A DNA stretch of 14,556 nt from UBA12088 sp964568345 (GTDB taxonomy: Bacteria; Patescibacteriota; Minisyncoccia; Phycocordibacterales; UBA12088), in NCBI GenBank assembly GCA_964568345.1, contig CAZMPG010000030.1:1-14556 (forward strand), written 5' to 3'. The notes under the pieces were generated by a model. The model ran no database searches and had not been told where the DNA came from. It saw only the letters and a program-made list of their open reading frames with translations. A program made the translations under genes and the position numbers. Of this stretch, positions 11,270-14,556 are shown one piece after another (the stretch's first letter is position 1; every line of letters starts with the position of its first letter).

Positions 11270-14200
11270 ATGTCCCCCCTCTGGACAACCCTCCTCGAGC
11301 GACGCGCGCTCTCCTACCTCATCATCGCGGCGCTCACCGTGTACGGCCTCTTCTCGATGCTCTCGATGCGCCGCGAGTCGTCCCCCGAGGTGGAGATACC
11401 CGTCGCGATCATTACCACGGTGCTCCCCGGCGCAGCGCCGCACGATGTCGAGTCGCTCGTCACCGATGTCGTCGAGCGTGCGGTCGGCAACATTGAGCAG
11501 GTGAAGCAGGTCACCTCCTCGTCGCGCGAGGGGGTGTCGTCGGTCGTCGTTGAGTTCAACGCCGAGGCAGACATAGACCGCTCGGTGCAGAAGGTACGCG
11601 ACGAGGTCGCAAAGGTCCGTGGCGATCTCCCTGATGATGCGACCGAGCCCTCAATCACCAACATCAACTTTGCCGACCAACCGATACTCATCGCCGCGCT
11701 CGCCGCCGACCTCCCTGCGACGGAGTTCAAGGCATTTGCCGACTCGGTCGAGAAAGACCTTGAGGGGCTCGCGGGGGTGTCGCGCGTTGATGTGGCGGGG
11801 GTGCGCGAGCGCGAGGTCACCGTCATCGTGCGGCCCGAGGCGCTCCTCGCGCACGGACTGTCGCTCGGCGAGGTGACGGGCGCCATCGCGAGCGCGAACG
11901 CTGAGCTCCCCGTCGGTTCGATCACCCAGCGTGGCATCGAGTACCCGATCGCGCTCAAGACGGCGATCGAGGACACGAGCGAGGTCGCGCGCATCCCCGT
12001 CATCGCGCGGAGCGGCGCCACCTTCACCCTTGCCGACATCGCAACGGTTGCAGACGGTGTCGCCGAGCCGACGACGCTCTCCCGGGTGTCGGTCGGCGGC
12101 GCTCCGTCGCTCCAGGCGGCGACACTCACCGTCTACAAGCAGCAGGGTACGGACGTCGGCGAGGTGACCACGCGCGTGCGCGCGGCGCTCGCTGCGCTCA
12201 ACACGAATGGCGTCACCACGTACGTGTCGTTCGACAACGGCGACCAGGTGCGCAAGGACCTTCTCCAGCTCACCCGTGTCGGCTTCGAGGCAGTCGCACT
12301 CGTCATGATTGTACTCTTCGCGACCCTCGGTTGGCGCGAGGCGCTCATCGCGGGCCTCTCGATACCGCTCTCCCTCCTCGTCTCTTTCATTGCACTCAAG
12401 GAGAGCGGCAACACGATCAACTTCATCTCCCTCTTCTCGCTCATCCTCTCGATCGGTATCCTCGTTGACTCCGCAATCGTCGTCGTCGAGGCTATCCACG
12501 TGAACCTCACGAAAGGCCTCGGTAAGATTGCCGCTGCGCGCACCGCGCTCCTCGAGTACAGCAAGCCGCTCACCGCTGGCACCCTCACCACCGTCGCGGT
12601 GTTCGTGCCGCTCTTCACGATATCCGGCGTCACCGGCAAGTTTATCGAGAGCATCCCCTTCACGGTCGTGTTCGTGCTCCTCGCGTCTATCTTCGTGGCG
12701 CTCGGCATGACGCCGCTCCTTGCCGCGCTCGCCCTGCGGCAGCGCAGCGCCTCGAAGCTCGAGGAGCAGCAGGAGGAGCTCGCCGACAAGCTCCGCGGGT
12801 GGTACCGGAGGCGCATCGCTCGGTTCCTCGACAGCCGTAAAGCGAAGCGGCGCTTCGTCGGCGGCATCATCGCTGCGTTCGTGCTCGCCCTCGCGCTCCC
12901 CATAACCGGCCTCGTGAAGGCGACCTTCTTCCCCCAGGGCGACCTCGACTACCTCTACGTGGAGATAGAGGACCTCGTCGGTACCCCGCTCTCCCACACC
13001 GACCTTCATGCGCGCGCGGTCGAGGAGGAGCTCTACCATATCCCCGAGATCGAGTCGTTTACGACGACCATTGGGTCGGGCTCGTCGTTCAACGAGCAGG
13101 CGTCGCACGGGAGTCGCTTCGCGTCGGTCAACATCAACCTCCGTACCGACCGCACCCGACACGCGAGCGAGATCCGCGAGGAGCTTACCCACACTTTCGC
13201 CTCCTACGAGGGTGCGACGATACGCGCGTACCAGCTAAACAACGGCCCGCCTTCGGGGGCACCCATCAAGATCACCTTCTCCGGAGACGGCCTCGACGCG
13301 CTCAAGACTGTTGCGCTCTCCGCACGCACGCTACTCGCCGCCACGCCCGGGGCTACCGACGTGCAGACGAGCGCCGATACCGATGCTTCCGAGATCTCCC
13401 TCACCGTCTCTCGGCGCGCCGCCGCGGAGCTCGGCCTTTCCCCTGCCCTCATCGCCCAGACGCTCCGCACCGCGGTCTACGGCGTGGAGGCGACCACCAT
13501 CAAGCTGCGCGGCGACGAGGTGTCGGTCATGGTGAAGCTCGCACTCAACCCCGACTTTGCGACGCCCGGGGATACGACGCGCACCACCATCGAGCGCATC
13601 GGCTCTATCCCCGTGCCGACCGCTCGCGGCACCGTGCTCCTTGGGAGCGTCCTTTCGGCGGGGCTCACGAGCACGAGTGAAGCGGTACAGCACGAGGATC
13701 GCGAGCGCATCATGACCGTCACGAGCCAGGTAGCGCCCGGCGCGTACGCTGCCGATGTGTCGCGCGTGTTTGCGGAGAAGGCGGCGCAGGAGCTCTCGCT
13801 CCCGGAGGGTGTTGCCATGAAGGTGGGCGGCGAGAATGAAGACGTAGACCAGTCCTTCCGCGACATGTTCCGCGCGCTCATGTTCGGGGTCCTCCTTATC
13901 CTTGTCGTGCTCATCGTGGAGTTCAACCGCTTCCGTACCTCGTTCCTCGTGCTCTCTGTGGTGCCGCTCTCGCTCATCGGCGTGCTCTTTGGCCTCCTCA
14001 TTACGCGCCAGCCGGTCTCCTTCCCCACCATGCTCGGCTTCATCGCGCTCGCGGGGGTCGTCGTAAACCATGCGATTATCCTCGTTGACGTCTTTGGCCA
14101 GCTCAGCCGACGCCACCCTGAGATGCCGATACGTGATGTGGTGATCGAAGGCGGTGCCATACGCCTCCGCCCGATCCTCCTCACGAAGCTCACCTCGATC

Positions 14201-14449
14201 ATCGGCCTCATCCCCCTCCTCTTCGCTTCCGACCTCTGGCAGCCGATCGCGGTCGCGATGATCTTCGGGCTCTCCTTCACGGGCGTCCTCACACTCATTC
14301 TCCTCCCTGCGCTCTACCTCAAGTTCTGCAAGGGCGACTTCGCACACGATGACTCCATGCCTGTCGTGCACCCCGATCCCGCGCCCGACACCGGCTTCCG
14401 GCACATCGGGGAGGTGCTGCGGGGAAAAAGGGAGGGAAGAGAAAAGTAA
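11270..14449 (+). CDS. RND-family efflux transporter (HAE1/AcrB-like)
   Basis: A 1059-residue inner-membrane pump of the AcrB type, normal length. TM1 is at 13-31. The first porter region (PEVEIPVAIITTVLPGAAP, NINFADQPIL) runs to about 330. TM2-6 lie at about 338-490, a cytoplasmic link at 491-525 and TM7 near 530-548. The second porter region is at 550-865 and TM8-12 at about 868-1020. Proton-relay positions deviate from AcrB: TM4 reads GILVDSAIVVVE, so D400 is kept but the second Asp is Ser401; at the TM10 Lys position there is Asn933 (VVVNHAIILVD). The N in TM10 is common in this family; the D-S pair less so. ATG 11270 matches the family start before TM1 and is preceded by a pyrimidine tract with no Shine-Dalgarno sequence. 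The last residues (GKREGREK) and TAA lie in element F. Substrate unknown; drug, lipid or peptide export is possible. Confidence 0.94.
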   Translation: MSPLWTTLLERRALSYLIIAALTVYGLFSMLSMRRESSPEVEIPVAIITTVLPGAAPHDVESLVTDVVERAVGNIEQVKQVTSSSREGVSSVVVEFNAEADIDRSVQKVRDEVAKVRGDLPDDATEPSITNINFADQPILIAALAADLPATEFKAFADSVEKDLEGLAGVSRVDVAGVREREVTVIVRPEALLAHGLSLGEVTGAIASANAELPVGSITQRGIEYPIALKTAIEDTSEVARIPVIARSGATFTLADIATVADGVAEPTTLSRVSVGGAPSLQAATLTVYKQQGTDVGEVTTRVRAALAALNTNGVTTYVSFDNGDQVRKDLLQLTRVGFEAVALVMIVLFATLGWREALIAGLSIPLSLLVSFIALKESGNTINFISLFSLILSIGILVDSAIVVVEAIHVNLTKGLGKIAAARTALLEYSKPLTAGTLTTVAVFVPLFTISGVTGKFIESIPFTVVFVLLASIFVALGMTPLLAALALRQRSASKLEEQQEELADKLRGWYRRRIARFLDSRKAKRRFVGGIIAAFVLALALPITGLVKATFFPQGDLDYLYVEIEDLVGTPLSHTDLHARAVEEELYHIPEIESFTTTIGSGSSFNEQASHGSRFASVNINLRTDRTRHASEIREELTHTFASYEGATIRAYQLNNGPPSGAPIKITFSGDGLDALKTVALSARTLLAATPGATDVQTSADTDASEISLTVSRRAAAELGLSPALIAQTLRTAVYGVEATTIKLRGDEVSVMVKLALNPDFATPGDTTRTTIERIGSIPVPTARGTVLLGSVLSAGLTSTSEAVQHEDRERIMTVTSQVAPGAYAADVSRVFAEKAAQELSLPEGVAMKVGGENEDVDQSFRDMFRALMFGVLLILVVLIVEFNRFRTSFLVLSVVPLSLIGVLFGLLITRQPVSFPTMLGFIALAGVVVNHAIILVDVFGQLSRRHPEMPIRDVVIEGGAIRLRPILLTKLTSIIGLIPLLFASDLWQPIAVAMIFGLSFTGVLTLILLPALYLKFCKGDFAHDDSMPVVHPDPAPDTGFRHIGEVLRGKREGREK

Positions 14450-14501
14450 AAAGAGGAAAGTGCTAAGAGAAAAGAGAAAAGAAACGACGCACGTCCTTTC
14501 C
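14425..14501. repeat. Purine/pyrimidine element, copy F, short right arm
   Basis: A purine arm of about 60 bases (14425-14485) is followed by the core GAAACGACGCACGTCC, clearly related to copies A and B. The right arm is only GTCCTTTC (14493-14500), pairing with GAAACGAC (14481-14488) with one mismatch. It looks like a copy that has lost most of its pyrimidine arm. The purine arm supplies the last residues and the TAA stop of the RND gene. Confidence 0.75.
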
Positions 14502-14531
14502 GGGCTAAAGAAACTTTTCGGGGCCTGATTT

Positions 14532-14540
14532 TGGTATAGT
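14532..14540 (+). promoter_or_regulatory. Extended -10 promoter of the gene starting at 14547
   Basis: TGG-TATAGT is followed by six bases (ACGGCT) and then ATG. This is the same arrangement as for ddl, and it predicts a leaderless transcript. No -35 box is evident in the 20 bases upstream. Confidence 0.6.
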
Positions 14541-14546
14541 ACGGCT

Positions 14547-14556
14547 ATGGTTAGCC
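14547..14556 (+). CDS. Start of a further gene, cut by the window end
   Basis: Only ATG-GTT-AGC-C is visible (Met-Val-Ser). It is called because the extended -10 box sits exactly where a leaderless start needs it, as for ddl. Nothing can be said of the product. Confidence 0.35.

Noticed and set aside
11651..13192. A 513-codon open frame on the - strand inside the RND gene, and another at 13331-14404
   Set aside because: Both are antisense to a well-supported transporter. The translations are charged low-complexity sequence typical of reverse frames in GC-rich genes.

Overview
The window is GC-rich bacterial chromosome, largely housekeeping genes with a few unrecognised ones between them. TGA is used as a normal stop (both secreted-protein genes, ddl, uvrA), so this is the standard code. 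There is no tRNA, rRNA, CRISPR array, transposase or phage gene. The small trimmed proteins (a UvrC without its C-terminal domain, a UvrA without its insertion domain), many short operons and start sites without ribosome-binding sites suggest a streamlined uncultivated lineage. The Candidate Phyla Radiation / Patescibacteria is my best guess. This is inference; no marker gene here settles it.

Layout. 1-1520 (+): a secreted protein and a lipoprotein in a two-gene unit, closed by a strong terminator. 1616-2581 (-): D-Ala-D-Ala ligase (ddl), facing them tail to tail. 2698-3100 (+): a small Cys-rich protein of unknown function, divergent from ddl, with its own promoter and terminator. 3175-7186 (-): the nucleotide-excision-repair pair uvrA then uvrC. 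7300-9288 (-): an M16 zinc peptidase followed by a 199-residue unknown protein; both have near-identical promoter-region motifs. 9456-14449 (+): a periplasmic-adaptor-like protein and an RND transporter, which together would form an export pump. At 14547 a further gene begins and runs off the window.

The most unusual signal lies between the genes. Six junctions (1534-1612, 2606-2674, 3101-3206, 4474-4590, 11104-11268, 14425-14501) hold one family of elements: a long 5' arm made almost only of A and G, a short core resembling AACGACGTCACGTT, and a 3' arm made almost only of C and T that is the reverse complement of the first. The copy at 1534-1612 is a nearly perfect hairpin of about 34 base pairs. 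The elements run into gene ends: UvrC, UvrA, the adaptor and the RND protein all take their last residues and stop codon from an element. uvrC and the RND gene start directly behind a pyrimidine arm with no Shine-Dalgarno sequence.

A second pattern concerns translation starts. The core genes appear leaderless or lack a Shine-Dalgarno sequence; ddl and the gene at 14547 have an extended -10 box (TGG-TATAnT) only 6-7 bases before ATG, and uvrA has a similar box 10 bases before ATG. The secreted, lipoprotein, small unknown and M16-region genes instead all carry clear GGAG-type sites. The window therefore seems to mix two gene classes with different expression signals.
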